From Kribbella antiqua (GTDB lineage: Bacteria; Actinomycetota; Actinomycetes; Propionibacteriales; Kribbellaceae), in assembly GCF_004345665.1 (NCBI RefSeq), contig NZ_SLWR01000002.1, positions 702,253 to 766,252 of the forward strand: a DNA stretch of 64,000 bases, written 5' to 3'. Below, piece by piece: positions 37,535 through 45,111 of the stretch; the first letter of the stretch is position 1; every line of letters starts with the position of its first letter. A program made the position numbers and the translations under genes. The notes under the pieces are model-generated. The model was not told the origin of the DNA. It ran no database searches and saw only the letters and a list, made by a program, of their open reading frames with translations.

Positions 37535-39703
37535 TCACCAGGTCCGGTCCATCAACGTGCCAGTACGGTCGCGTTCGGCCAGCAACTCCGACCGCAACCG
37601 CCGAGCAATCGGCTCATACAACCGCCTCGCCAGCCCATCCACGTCCGCCGCCGACATTGCGCTAGCTGTTGGCGCTCCACCGCTGCTGGCTTGCGCACCC
37701 GCGCCGGTACCAGCCGCTGTGCTGCTGGCGGCGCTTGCGCTTGCTCCGCTTGAGGCGATGCTCACCACTCCCCCGCCCGTGACACCTGCCGAAGCGTCAG
37801 GTGCTGGAATTGCGACGGAGGTGGAGCCCTCGCTCGCGGAGGACGGGGCAGTCACACTCTCGACCATGGTTGTGGCAACCAGCCCGTTGGCCTGCTGTAC
37901 GGCGGCTTGCGCGGCCGGCTGTCTAGCGACCGCCAACGTCCGGCCAATGTCTCCAACCGCCCCGTCCGCGCTCGTCAGACCGCCGAGCCCGGCAGTCGAG
38001 AGGTCGGATAGACCGAGGACGCTGGGGACGCCGAGGGCTGCAAGGGCGGGTGTGCCCCTGGCTGCTGCGGCGGGAAGGCCAGCAGCTGCCAGACCAGGCG
38101 CTGCTGGCAGACCGCCGACGCCCGAGAGTGCGGGGGCTGCTGGCACGGCGGAGGCGCCGGGGGTAGCCACGCCGGGTAGACCTGCAAGGGCAGGCAGACC
38201 TGCGGGCGCGGCGGATGGGCCGTGGGTGGCGAGGGCGGGCAGTCCTGCGACGGTGGGCAGGCCAGCGGTGCCCAAACCTGCGGTGGGTTGGCCGGAGGCG
38301 CCCAAACCTGCGGTGGGGTGGCCGGAGGCGCCCAAACCTGCGGTGGGTTGGCCGGGGGCGCCTAAGCCGGCGCTGGGCAAGCCGCCAGCAGGTGTGCGGG
38401 CGCTGGCGCCGGGCGGGGATGCTACGGCGATTCCTCTGTTGGTACGGGAGGTGCGAGATGCGCTGGAGTTGACGGCAGGTGTCGAGGTTGGGCCGGATGG
38501 GTCGGTTGGGTGGGGTGGGAGGTAGGTGACTGGCTGGGCCGGGAGTGCTTGGGTGCCTGCCGGTGGCGGGGGTAGGAGCTCGCTGACCTGAGGCGTCAGG
38601 GGGCGGGCGCCGAGGAGTGAGACGGTGGATCCGGTCGCGGGAGGTTGGACGATCTCGTTGAAGGCGCCGGCTACCACTGGTGCGGCGTCGAGAATCTCGT
38701 TGCTGTGGGCAACGGAATCGCGGTGGGCGTTGGCGAGGTTGAGGTTGGGCAACGCGGTGGTGTGCGAGGTCGCGACAGGCATCCCGGGCAGCGCGGTGGT
38801 GTGTTCGGGTGACGGCGTGATAGGCGTCCCGGGCAGCGCTGCCGTGATTGCATCGAGGGCCTGGGTTGGGATTGGGCCGGTGAGGGGGGCGCCGAGGCCG
38901 GCCCGGCGGCGGGAGAGACCGGCAGGCGCTCCTGCCGGGGCCGCCGGACCGGCTGATTGCGATGGCGCCTGGACTACCGGGAGGTCTGTCGCGGTCTCGA
39001 CCGCACTGGCAGCTGTGGTGGCGGCCTGCGCGGTGGAACCAACTGCGGTGGTGCTCAGTGCGTCGCGCAACGTCGGTACGTTGAGTGGGCGACGGGTGTC
39101 CGCGGGAGTGGCGGCCGTGACCTGGCTTCGGCCAGGTGCAGCAGCTGTTGCTAGAGGCAACGAGGAACCCGGTGCGGAGCCAAGCACAGGTGCGTTCGTA
39201 AGTCCGGGGGATATTGGACCGCGACCCGCTGAAAGCACGTCGGCAAAGGTAGGTTCGGTGCCAAGCGCAGCGATTGCAGCCGCGGAAGCTCCTCCCGCCA
39301 GGGAAGGCTCAGTCGCCGAGGAGCTTGCTGAGGCTGAGGATGCAGGCGTGGAAGTCCTGCCGCCGAAGGCGTTGCGGACTGCTTGAAGGACACGATTCAC
39401 CGGCCCTCCGCGTGGTGGGCCGGCATGTGACGACCCGCCGTCGCCGTCCCCCGAGGCGCTCCCGTCGGTCGTGCTGCCGTCGGCCGCCAAGTCGCCGTAC
39501 GAGCGGACGTCCATGCGGGCGTCGTGGGACCAGCTTTGAGGGCGGCCGGGGGTGACGATGTTGCGGAGGAGGCCTGTGGGGGCGGTGGGATCGACTTGGT
39601 GGGAGAGGTTGCCGGTGAAGGTTGGGGTGCGCCAGGACGGGATCCAGTCGCCGCTGGGTGGGCGGAGAGTTGACGGGGGCGAGTCCAGAGCGAGGCCGGT
39701 CAT
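37535..39703 (-). CDS. Large disordered repeat protein of the eCIS operon
   Basis: The 722-residue product is mostly Ala, Gly, Pro, Ser and Thr with almost no predicted fold. Two parts look conserved and structured: the N-terminus (GDWIPSWRTPTFTGNLSHQV, DARMDVRSYGDLAADG) and the charged C-terminal helix (DVDGLARRLYEPIARRLRSE, LLAERDRTGTLMDRTW). The middle has 10-residue repeats of the type GLGASGQPTA (38271-38360) and GLPALAGLPGVA-like motifs. It lies exactly between DUF6760 and the second tube gene. It has no TM segment and no signal peptide. It could be a length-control or tape-measure substitute, a tube-lumen cargo or a baseplate extension. No canonical tape-measure gene was seen. Confidence 0.8.
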   Translation of the reverse strand: MTGLALDSPPSTLRPPSGDWIPSWRTPTFTGNLSHQVDPTAPTGLLRNIVTPGRPQSWSHDARMDVRSYGDLAADGSTTDGSASGDGDGGSSHAGPPRGGPVNRVLQAVRNAFGGRTSTPASSASASSSATEPSLAGGASAAAIAALGTEPTFADVLSAGRGPISPGLTNAPVLGSAPGSSLPLATAAAPGRSQVTAATPADTRRPLNVPTLRDALSTTAVGSTAQAATTAASAVETATDLPVVQAPSQSAGPAAPAGAPAGLSRRRAGLGAPLTGPIPTQALDAITAALPGTPITPSPEHTTALPGMPVATSHTTALPNLNLANAHRDSVAHSNEILDAAPVVAGAFNEIVQPPATGSTVSLLGARPLTPQVSELLPPPPAGTQALPAQPVTYLPPHPTDPSGPTSTPAVNSSASRTSRTNRGIAVASPPGASARTPAGGLPSAGLGAPGQPTAGLGASGHPTAGLGASGQPTAGLGTAGLPTVAGLPALATHGPSAAPAGLPALAGLPGVATPGASAVPAAPALSGVGGLPAAPGLAAAGLPAAAARGTPALAALGVPSVLGLSDLSTAGLGGLTSADGAVGDIGRTLAVARQPAAQAAVQQANGLVATTMVESVTAPSSASEGSTSVAIPAPDASAGVTGGGVVSIASSGASASAASSTAAGTGAGAQASSGGAPTASAMSAADVDGLARRLYEPIARRLRSELLAERDRTGTLMDRTW
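38271..38360 (-). repeat. Three 30-bp tandem repeats in the disordered eCIS gene
   Basis: Units start at 38271, 38301 and 38331. They differ at one or two positions and encode the decapeptide GLGA(S/P)G(Q/H)PTA. A fourth, decayed copy follows. The near-identity suggests recent slippage or active length variation. Confidence 0.85.
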
Positions 39704-39862
39704 TCAGTCCCCCTCGGTGATGCGGCGGTTGATGTTGGAGATCTCGGCCACGAAGCGCTGGCGGGCAGGGTGTTCGAGGTCGAGGATGTCGTCCAGGCGC
39801 CAGTGGAAGTGGTAGGCGACGTACGCGATCTCCTCGTGCAGGCGGCCGGTCGCGTACGTCAG
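39704..39862 (-). CDS. Small DUF6760-type eCIS protein, probable CTG start
   Basis: The conserved part is TYATGRLHEEIAYVAYHFHW, then LDDILDLEHPARQRFVAEIS and NINRRI, a small helical protein found beside the tube genes of actinobacterial eCIS. No ATG, GTG or TTG lies at the conserved N-terminus. The codon before TYAT is CTG (39862-39860), which overlaps the TGA of the upstream gene (CTGA) and follows GGGGGA. So either a rare CTG start coupled to the upstream gene gives 52 residues, or a TTG at 39922 inside that gene adds 20 residues. It ends directly against the disordered protein's ATG. Confidence 0.78.
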   Translation of the reverse strand: MTYATGRLHEEIAYVAYHFHWRLDDILDLEHPARQRFVAEISNINRRITEGD

Positions 39863-40308
39863 GATTCCCCCAGGCGCCCACCGGCGATGTCGACCGCGAA
39901 CGCCTGCTCGCAGGACGGGCAAGTGACCGAGGCGCGCGTGTGACCCTCGGAGTTGATCCGCCGGTACAGGTCCTGCAGGAAGGCGACGTCGGAGGCGAAC
40001 ATGTTCTCCACCACCTGTGCGTCGATCCGCGACAGGTCGCCGAGCCGGGTGATCACCCGGGCCAGCAGCACCACGGTCGTGAACGCCGGATTCTCTTGTA
40101 CGCGCGCGTCGTACAGCGGCAGGAGTTCGTCCCGGGCCGTTGCCAGCCGCATCGTTCCGGCCTTGTGTACGACGCCGTCCGCGTCGACGAAGCCACGCGG
40201 CAACTCGAAGTCGAACTCGGTCCGCATGACCGGGGCAGGAGCCTGAACGGACGCCGGCTCGGACGAAGGAGCGTCCGCGACCAGCGCCGTACTGTGCGAG
40301 CGACGCAT
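39859..40308 (-). CDS. eCIS tail-assembly-like protein with a zinc ribbon
   Basis: The 149-residue product starts MRRSHSTALVADAPSSEPAS and contains MRTEFDFELPRGFVDADGVV, HKAGTMRLATARDELLPLYD and ARVITRLGDLSRIDAQVVEN. It ends with a metal-binding-like motif, VTCPSCEQAFAVD. T4-type bacteriophage assembly chaperone-like proteins with this layout follow the tube gene in actinobacterial eCIS. Its ATG overlaps the tube stop by one base (TGATG). The exact role is unknown. Confidence 0.8.
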   Translation of the reverse strand: MRRSHSTALVADAPSSEPASVQAPAPVMRTEFDFELPRGFVDADGVVHKAGTMRLATARDELLPLYDARVQENPAFTTVVLLARVITRLGDLSRIDAQVVENMFASDVAFLQDLYRRINSEGHTRASVTCPSCEQAFAVDIAGGRLGES

Positions 40309-40757
40309 CACGCGTACTCCATCTCGTCCCAGCACACGGTGAACTTCTCGGTCAGTGCCTCGGTCGAGCCGGCCTTCAGCGTGCCGCCGAGTTCGACGTC
40401 CTTGATCCAGCAGTTGCGGAAGTTGAGCCGCTTGAGCGGCTGGCCGTCGGAGGTGTAGATGCACACCTCGGCGGTCTTCCGGGCGCCCTTGATGTCGCCC
40501 TCCATCACGGACTTCAGCCAGTCGGTCACGGTCTTGGAGTCGGTCAGGCCGCGGGTGATGGTGAACTGGCCCGGCTTGCCCTTGCCCATCACCTGGCGGG
40601 CGACGAACTTTCCTTCCCTCGACTGCTCCGAGAAGCTGATCATGTCGACCTCGGCCTTGAGGCCGGACACCTCCATCACGTACGGCACCTCGACCCCGTC
40701 GATCGAGACGCTGAACGAGTACGCGGTCGCCATGTCCATGGCGTCGGCGAGGGGCAT
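40308..40757 (-). CDS. First eCIS tube protein (gp19-like)
   Basis: The 149-residue product is a contractile-system inner tube protein: TAYSFSVSIDGVEVPYVMEV, SGLKAEVDMISFSEQSREGK, GKGKPGQFTITRGLTDSKTV and CWDEMEYA. It follows the sheath gene by 27 bases with its own AAAGGGAG ribosome site. Hexamers of this protein should stack to form the tube body. Confidence 0.93.
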   Translation of the reverse strand: MPLADAMDMATAYSFSVSIDGVEVPYVMEVSGLKAEVDMISFSEQSREGKFVARQVMGKGKPGQFTITRGLTDSKTVTDWLKSVMEGDIKGARKTAEVCIYTSDGQPLKRLNFRNCWIKDVELGGTLKAGSTEALTEKFTVCWDEMEYA

Positions 40758-40784
40758 CGGAATCTCCCTTTCCTAGAGTTACTA

Positions 40785-42323
40785 CTACTCGGCGACCGTG
40801 CTGGTGCCGCCGGAGAACTGCGACAGCTGGAACACCACGAACTCGGCCGGCTTCACCGGTGCGATACCGATCTGGCACCTGACCTGGCCGGCGTCGATCG
40901 CCTCGGCCGGGTTGGTCTCGCGGTCGCACTTGACGAAGAACGCCTCGTCCGGGGTCAGCCCGAACAGCGCGCCCTTGCGCCACTCGTTCACCAGGAAGGC
41001 GCTGATCGTACGGCGGATCCGCGCCCACAACGCATCGTCGTTCGGCTCGAAGACCACCCACTGAGTGCCGCCCAAGATCGACTCCTCCATGTAGTTGAAG
41101 AGCCGTCGTACGTTCACGTACCGCCAGGCCGGGTCGGACGAGAGCGTACGGGCGCCCCAGATCCGGATGCCGCGACCGGGGAACGAGCGCAGGCAGTTGA
41201 CGCCGATCGGGTTCAGCAGGTCGTGCTCGGCCTTGGTGATCGTGGTTTCGAGCGCGATCGCGCCGCGGACGACTTCGTTCGCCGGGGCCTTGTGGACGCC
41301 GCGGGTCTCGTCGGTGCGGGCCCAGATGCCGGCGGCGTGACCGGACGGCGGGACCAGGATGTTGCGGCCGGTGGCTGGGTCGAAGGTCTTCGCCCAGGGC
41401 CAGTACAGAGTCGCGTACTTCGAGTCGTAGCCGGCCTGGTTCTGCCGCCAGTCCTTGATCTGCTGGGCGTTCAGCCCGGGCGGCGGGTCGAGCACGGCCA
41501 TCCGGTTGCCCATCAGCTCGCAGTGCGAGATGACCGCCTGCTGGACCGAGTGCACGGTCTCCAGGTCGATCGCGCCGCGCTGGTACGCGCTCATCAGGTC
41601 GGGCACCGAGACGATCGTCACGTCCTCGATCGCCTCCAGGCCGGAGAACCCGGTCCGCTCGGCGACGTCACCGACGTAGTCGGATGCGCCGACGCCCTCG
41701 ACGGCAACCGGCGGTGCGACCAGCGACTTCTTGCCCTTGGCAACAGCCTCCACCGCAGCGGACGGCGCCAGCTCCTCGAGCTTCACCAGCTTGGACTTGG
41801 CGTTCACCACGGTGGCCGCGTTGCTGGCCTTGTCCGCACGCCGATCCGGTACGACGGGATCGTACTCCTCGGTCGGTCGTCCACCCGCGCGTACGGTCAG
41901 CTTGATCGCGCCCTCCGGCGGGTTCTCCGCGCCGCTGTCGGAGACCTCCACGGTGACGTCCGGAGACTTGCCGTTGGAGCTCTCGATCGCGGTCACCTTG
42001 TAGTGCCCGAGCGTGGTCTGCGGCCGGCCTGCCGGAAGCTCCTTGGGAGCATCCGTGGCGTCGCCGCCGATCCGGACGATGTACGCCGCTGAGCCGCCGT
42101 TCTGGATGTAGCCGAAAACGGCGTGCGCGAGGTACGAGCCCTCGACGAAGTCGCCGAAGGTCTGGGTGAACTGGGTCCAGTTGGTGATCAGGGTCGGGGT
42201 GTTCAGCGGGCCCTTCTCCGCGAAGCCGACGAACGCGGCGACCGCGGTGCCGACGCCTTCGATCGGCCGCTGCCCGGCCTCCACCTCCTCGACGTAGACA
42301 CCGGGCGACAGGTACGTCGGCAT
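40785..42323 (-). CDS. eCIS contractile sheath protein (Afp2-4-type)
   Basis: The 512-residue product has the diagnostic start MPTYLSPGVYVEEVEAGQRP, then IEGVGTAVAAFVGFAEKGPL and FGYIQNGGSAAYIVRI. The C-terminal sheath core is GVNCLRSFPGRGIRIWGART, LFNYMEESILGGTQWVVFEP and CQIGIAPVKPAEFVVFQLSQ. An insertion domain (about 115-235) decorates the middle. The ATG at 42323 follows AAGGAGTGACC. Only one sheath gene is present, unlike Afp/PVC, which have three. Confidence 0.96.
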   Translation of the reverse strand: MPTYLSPGVYVEEVEAGQRPIEGVGTAVAAFVGFAEKGPLNTPTLITNWTQFTQTFGDFVEGSYLAHAVFGYIQNGGSAAYIVRIGGDATDAPKELPAGRPQTTLGHYKVTAIESSNGKSPDVTVEVSDSGAENPPEGAIKLTVRAGGRPTEEYDPVVPDRRADKASNAATVVNAKSKLVKLEELAPSAAVEAVAKGKKSLVAPPVAVEGVGASDYVGDVAERTGFSGLEAIEDVTIVSVPDLMSAYQRGAIDLETVHSVQQAVISHCELMGNRMAVLDPPPGLNAQQIKDWRQNQAGYDSKYATLYWPWAKTFDPATGRNILVPPSGHAAGIWARTDETRGVHKAPANEVVRGAIALETTITKAEHDLLNPIGVNCLRSFPGRGIRIWGARTLSSDPAWRYVNVRRLFNYMEESILGGTQWVVFEPNDDALWARIRRTISAFLVNEWRKGALFGLTPDEAFFVKCDRETNPAEAIDAGQVRCQIGIAPVKPAEFVVFQLSQFSGGTSTVAE

Positions 42324-42425
42324 GGTCACTCCTTCCAGCTGGTCTGCTCTCGGAACAAGCGTCGCGGTCGCGCCCCTCCCCCGGTACGTCCGCGCGGACG
42401 CGGCGAAGGGAAACAAGCGGTGCAC

Positions 42426-44426
42426 CTAAGGGCAGCGCGGTGGCAGGCGGCCGAGCTTGGTGTACTCGTGCTCGATCGCGGTCAGCAGATCGTCCAAGCG
42501 GACCGGGCGCGAACCGGCCGCCGCGTAGTACGCCGCTGTGACCGCAGCGGACCGGATGTCGCCGCCGGACAACTCGAAGCGGGCAGCTGTCGAGAGGTCC
42601 AGGTCACCCGCCCGTGGGACAGAAGATCCGAGGCAGCGGTCCCACAGCAGCAGACGCTCGGGCTCTGATGGTTGTGGGAAGTGCACGATCAGATCCAGCC
42701 GCCGGCTGAAGGCGTCGTCGAGGTTGGCGCGCAAGTTGGTGGTGAGGATGGCGAGCCCGTCGAAACTCTCCATCCGCTGCAGCAGATACGCGACCTCGAC
42801 GTTCGCGTAGCGGTCCCGCGCGTCCTGGACGTCCGAGCGCTTGCCGAACAGTGCGTCAGCTTCGTCGAAGAGCAGTACGCCGTTCACGCGCGTAGCCTCG
42901 GTGAAGACGCGTTCGAGGTTCTTCTCCGTCTCGCCGATGTACTTGTCCACCACGGTCGCGAGGTCGACGACGTACAGCTCGACTCCGAGGTCGCCCGCGA
43001 TCACCTCGGCCGACAGCGTTTTGCCGGTGCCCGACTCCCCGGTGAACAAGGCGGACACACCCGCGCCGCGGCCGCCGCCCGGGCGCATCCCCCAGCCGCG
43101 GATCACTTGTTCGCGATGACGCGCCCGGATCGTGAGTTCGCGCAGTCGGGCGAGCTGCTCATCCGGCAGCACCAGGTCGTGCCACGACACCGCCGGCTGG
43201 ATCCGCCGGGCGAGACGTTCGAGCCCGGCGCCATTCTGGGATCGAGCGCCGGCTCGTAGCACGTCGCCAGTCACGAGTACCCCGTCCAACGAAGCGCTGA
43301 CCGTCGCTGCCTCGGCGGTCCGGGCGATCTGGTCGACCCCCAACCTAAACGCCGCGGTCTCGGCCGACGCATCCAGCTCAGGCGATGCCGTCGGCAACAA
43401 AGCCCGCCAGAGCGTCGCGCTCTGCGACGCCGTCAACCTCGGCGCGTCCAGCACCGACGGAACCACCGGAGCCCAGCCCGGATCCCACGTCGCACCACCA
43501 GTCAGTACGACGGGAACCGGCACGACCGCGAGAGCCCGCAGTACGTCAACCCCGGCCGCTTCGACCGATCCGGCGAGAATCCCGGCGGACCTTAGCCGCG
43601 CCTGGCGAGCCGCCGTACGGGCGAAGACCGCGGGATCGAGATCGCGAGGCACGCGCGCGAGGTCGAGCGACAACACACCCAGATCCAGCTTCGCGAAGGC
43701 CGCCGCCGCCAACCCGCATGCCGCGCTGCCCGCCGTCTCCCGTAGATAGACAGGCCGACCTGGTTGCAGGCCGCGAACGATCCGCTCCTCGAGTTCGCCG
43801 TACACGACAAGCGGCGGCGGTACGACGACATCCAGCAGCAGCGGCTCCGTCGCCTGCCCACCCACCAGGTACGCCGTCACCGGATCCGGCACCCGCAAAG
43901 CCCTGGTCAGGAACGGCCGAGTCGCACCCTCGACCTCGACCAGACCGCCCGCGATCAGAGGTGCGGCGTGATCGAGTCGCCCGCGAGCCACTGGATCGGC
44001 CGCTGGTACGCCGAGCAGGTCGAAGACCAGCCGCGGTGTCGCCCGGCGTTGTGACACGTCGTCGTTCAAGTACCCGTACAGCTGCTCGAACCGCGCGTCC
44101 AGATCGGGCGCGAGTACGGCTAGCAGGATCTCGGTGTCCAGCTCGGTCAGCTCGAACGAGCGCACGAGCTGCCGGAGCCGTGGCGTCGTACCGTCGACCT
44201 CGGCGATGTCGGCCTCCGCCTCGACTGCGGCGAGCCGGTCGGTCAGGTCGGGCGGTGCGGTGGGCCGCCCGGCCAGGATGCCGTCGATCGCCGCAGGGGT
44301 GAGATAGAGGCCGCGGAAGGCGTCGTTCGGCGCCGGGTCGGCGGCGCGGCGCAGGTCGACGAGCGCGCGGACCCGGTCCTCGACCAGGGCCAGGCGGCCC
44401 AGCAGGTGCCGGAGGTGCGAGCTCAT
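42426..44426 (-). CDS. eCIS AAA+ ATPase (Afp15-type)
   Basis: The 666-residue product has a long N-terminal region (LYLTPAAIDGILAGRPTAPP, YGYLNDDVSQRRATPRLVFD) and a C-terminal AAA+ module with Walker A FTGESGTGKT, Walker B VLLFDEADALFGKRSDVQDA, and arginine-finger/sensor segment ILTTNLRANLDDAFSRRLD. Afp15-like ATPases help assemble or remodel the sheath and are a hallmark of eCIS that separates them from phage tails and T6SS. The ATG overlaps the DUF4255 stop (ATGA). Confidence 0.94.
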   Translation of the reverse strand: MSSHLRHLLGRLALVEDRVRALVDLRRAADPAPNDAFRGLYLTPAAIDGILAGRPTAPPDLTDRLAAVEAEADIAEVDGTTPRLRQLVRSFELTELDTEILLAVLAPDLDARFEQLYGYLNDDVSQRRATPRLVFDLLGVPAADPVARGRLDHAAPLIAGGLVEVEGATRPFLTRALRVPDPVTAYLVGGQATEPLLLDVVVPPPLVVYGELEERIVRGLQPGRPVYLRETAGSAACGLAAAAFAKLDLGVLSLDLARVPRDLDPAVFARTAARQARLRSAGILAGSVEAAGVDVLRALAVVPVPVVLTGGATWDPGWAPVVPSVLDAPRLTASQSATLWRALLPTASPELDASAETAAFRLGVDQIARTAEAATVSASLDGVLVTGDVLRAGARSQNGAGLERLARRIQPAVSWHDLVLPDEQLARLRELTIRARHREQVIRGWGMRPGGGRGAGVSALFTGESGTGKTLSAEVIAGDLGVELYVVDLATVVDKYIGETEKNLERVFTEATRVNGVLLFDEADALFGKRSDVQDARDRYANVEVAYLLQRMESFDGLAILTTNLRANLDDAFSRRLDLIVHFPQPSEPERLLLWDRCLGSSVPRAGDLDLSTAARFELSGGDIRSAAVTAAYYAAAGSRPVRLDDLLTAIEHEYTKLGRLPPRCP

Positions 44427-44986
44427 TCGAGTTCGGCGAGCTCGACCTGCAACGGCTCGCTGATCGGAGGTCCGGCGGTGGTCAAGCGGCCGGCCTCGAT
44501 CGGCAGCGACAACACCACGTCGATCGACGGCCGCAACTCCCCGCCGAGCGCCGACCACACATCCGCGAACGAACGGTCGTCCTCCGGTGGCAGCCCGACC
44601 GACAGCCCGACCGGTGAAGGTGCCTCAGGCAACAAATCCGCCGGTACGACGTCGTGCACCAGCAGCGTGTCGAGCAGCTGACCGAGCAACCCGTGCTCGT
44701 CCTCGACGCGCTGACCCCAAACGCTCAGCAGGTAGAACAGCCGGAAGATCCGCGGCGGCGTGTGCCGGGCGACCATCCGGCCGTTCTCGTTGAAGCGCGG
44801 CACGAGCCCACTGGCCCGGCGCCGGGTGTCCTCGCGGATGTCGTAGAGGAACAGGTTCACCGCAGGGCCGTTGCGCTTCGCCGCCCACTCCTTGGTGGGC
44901 GGGTCGAACACCACCTGGACCCGGGCGGCGTCGAGCAACTCGCGGCGCAGCAACGCGGCGAGGGCGCCATCGGCTTCGGAGATCAC
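44423..44986 (-). CDS. eCIS DUF4255 tail terminator/cap protein (Afp16-type)
   Basis: The 187-residue product has the DUF4255 signatures VVFDPPTKEWAAKRNGPAVN, LFLYDIREDTRRRASG, and RIFRLFYLLSVWGQRVEDEH with LLGQLLDTLLVHDVVPADLL. Afp16-type proteins end the sheath and tube and set their length. It is the first gene of the right eCIS arm and starts with a GTG at 44986. It is divergent from the giant exported protein at 45112. Confidence 0.92.
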   Translation of the reverse strand: MISEADGALAALLRRELLDAARVQVVFDPPTKEWAAKRNGPAVNLFLYDIREDTRRRASGLVPRFNENGRMVARHTPPRIFRLFYLLSVWGQRVEDEHGLLGQLLDTLLVHDVVPADLLPEAPSPVGLSVGLPPEDDRSFADVWSALGGELRPSIDVVLSLPIEAGRLTTAGPPISEPLQVELAELE

Positions 44987-45111
44987 CCTGCCACGGTAGA
45001 GTCGCGCGGCACTCGGTTGGGGCGGTTTGCCTGGTTGGGCACGACCTGCTGCCCCGGCAGCAGCACGTCACGCTCTGCCTGCCGTGACCAGTCAAAGCTT
45101 TGCTGGACAGC

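Noticed and set aside
38271..38360. CRISPR-like repeats
   Set aside because: Repeats are contiguous without spacers and code for a decapeptide repeat.
25149..44986. Prophage
   Set aside because: Tail-like genes only; no capsid, portal, terminase, lysis, integrase or replication genes, and an Afp15-type AAA ATPase and Afp16-type cap are present, which point to eCIS.
25149..44986. Type VI secretion system
   Set aside because: No TssJ, TssL, TssM or ClpV-type genes; a single large sheath protein instead of TssB/TssC, and the host is Gram-positive.
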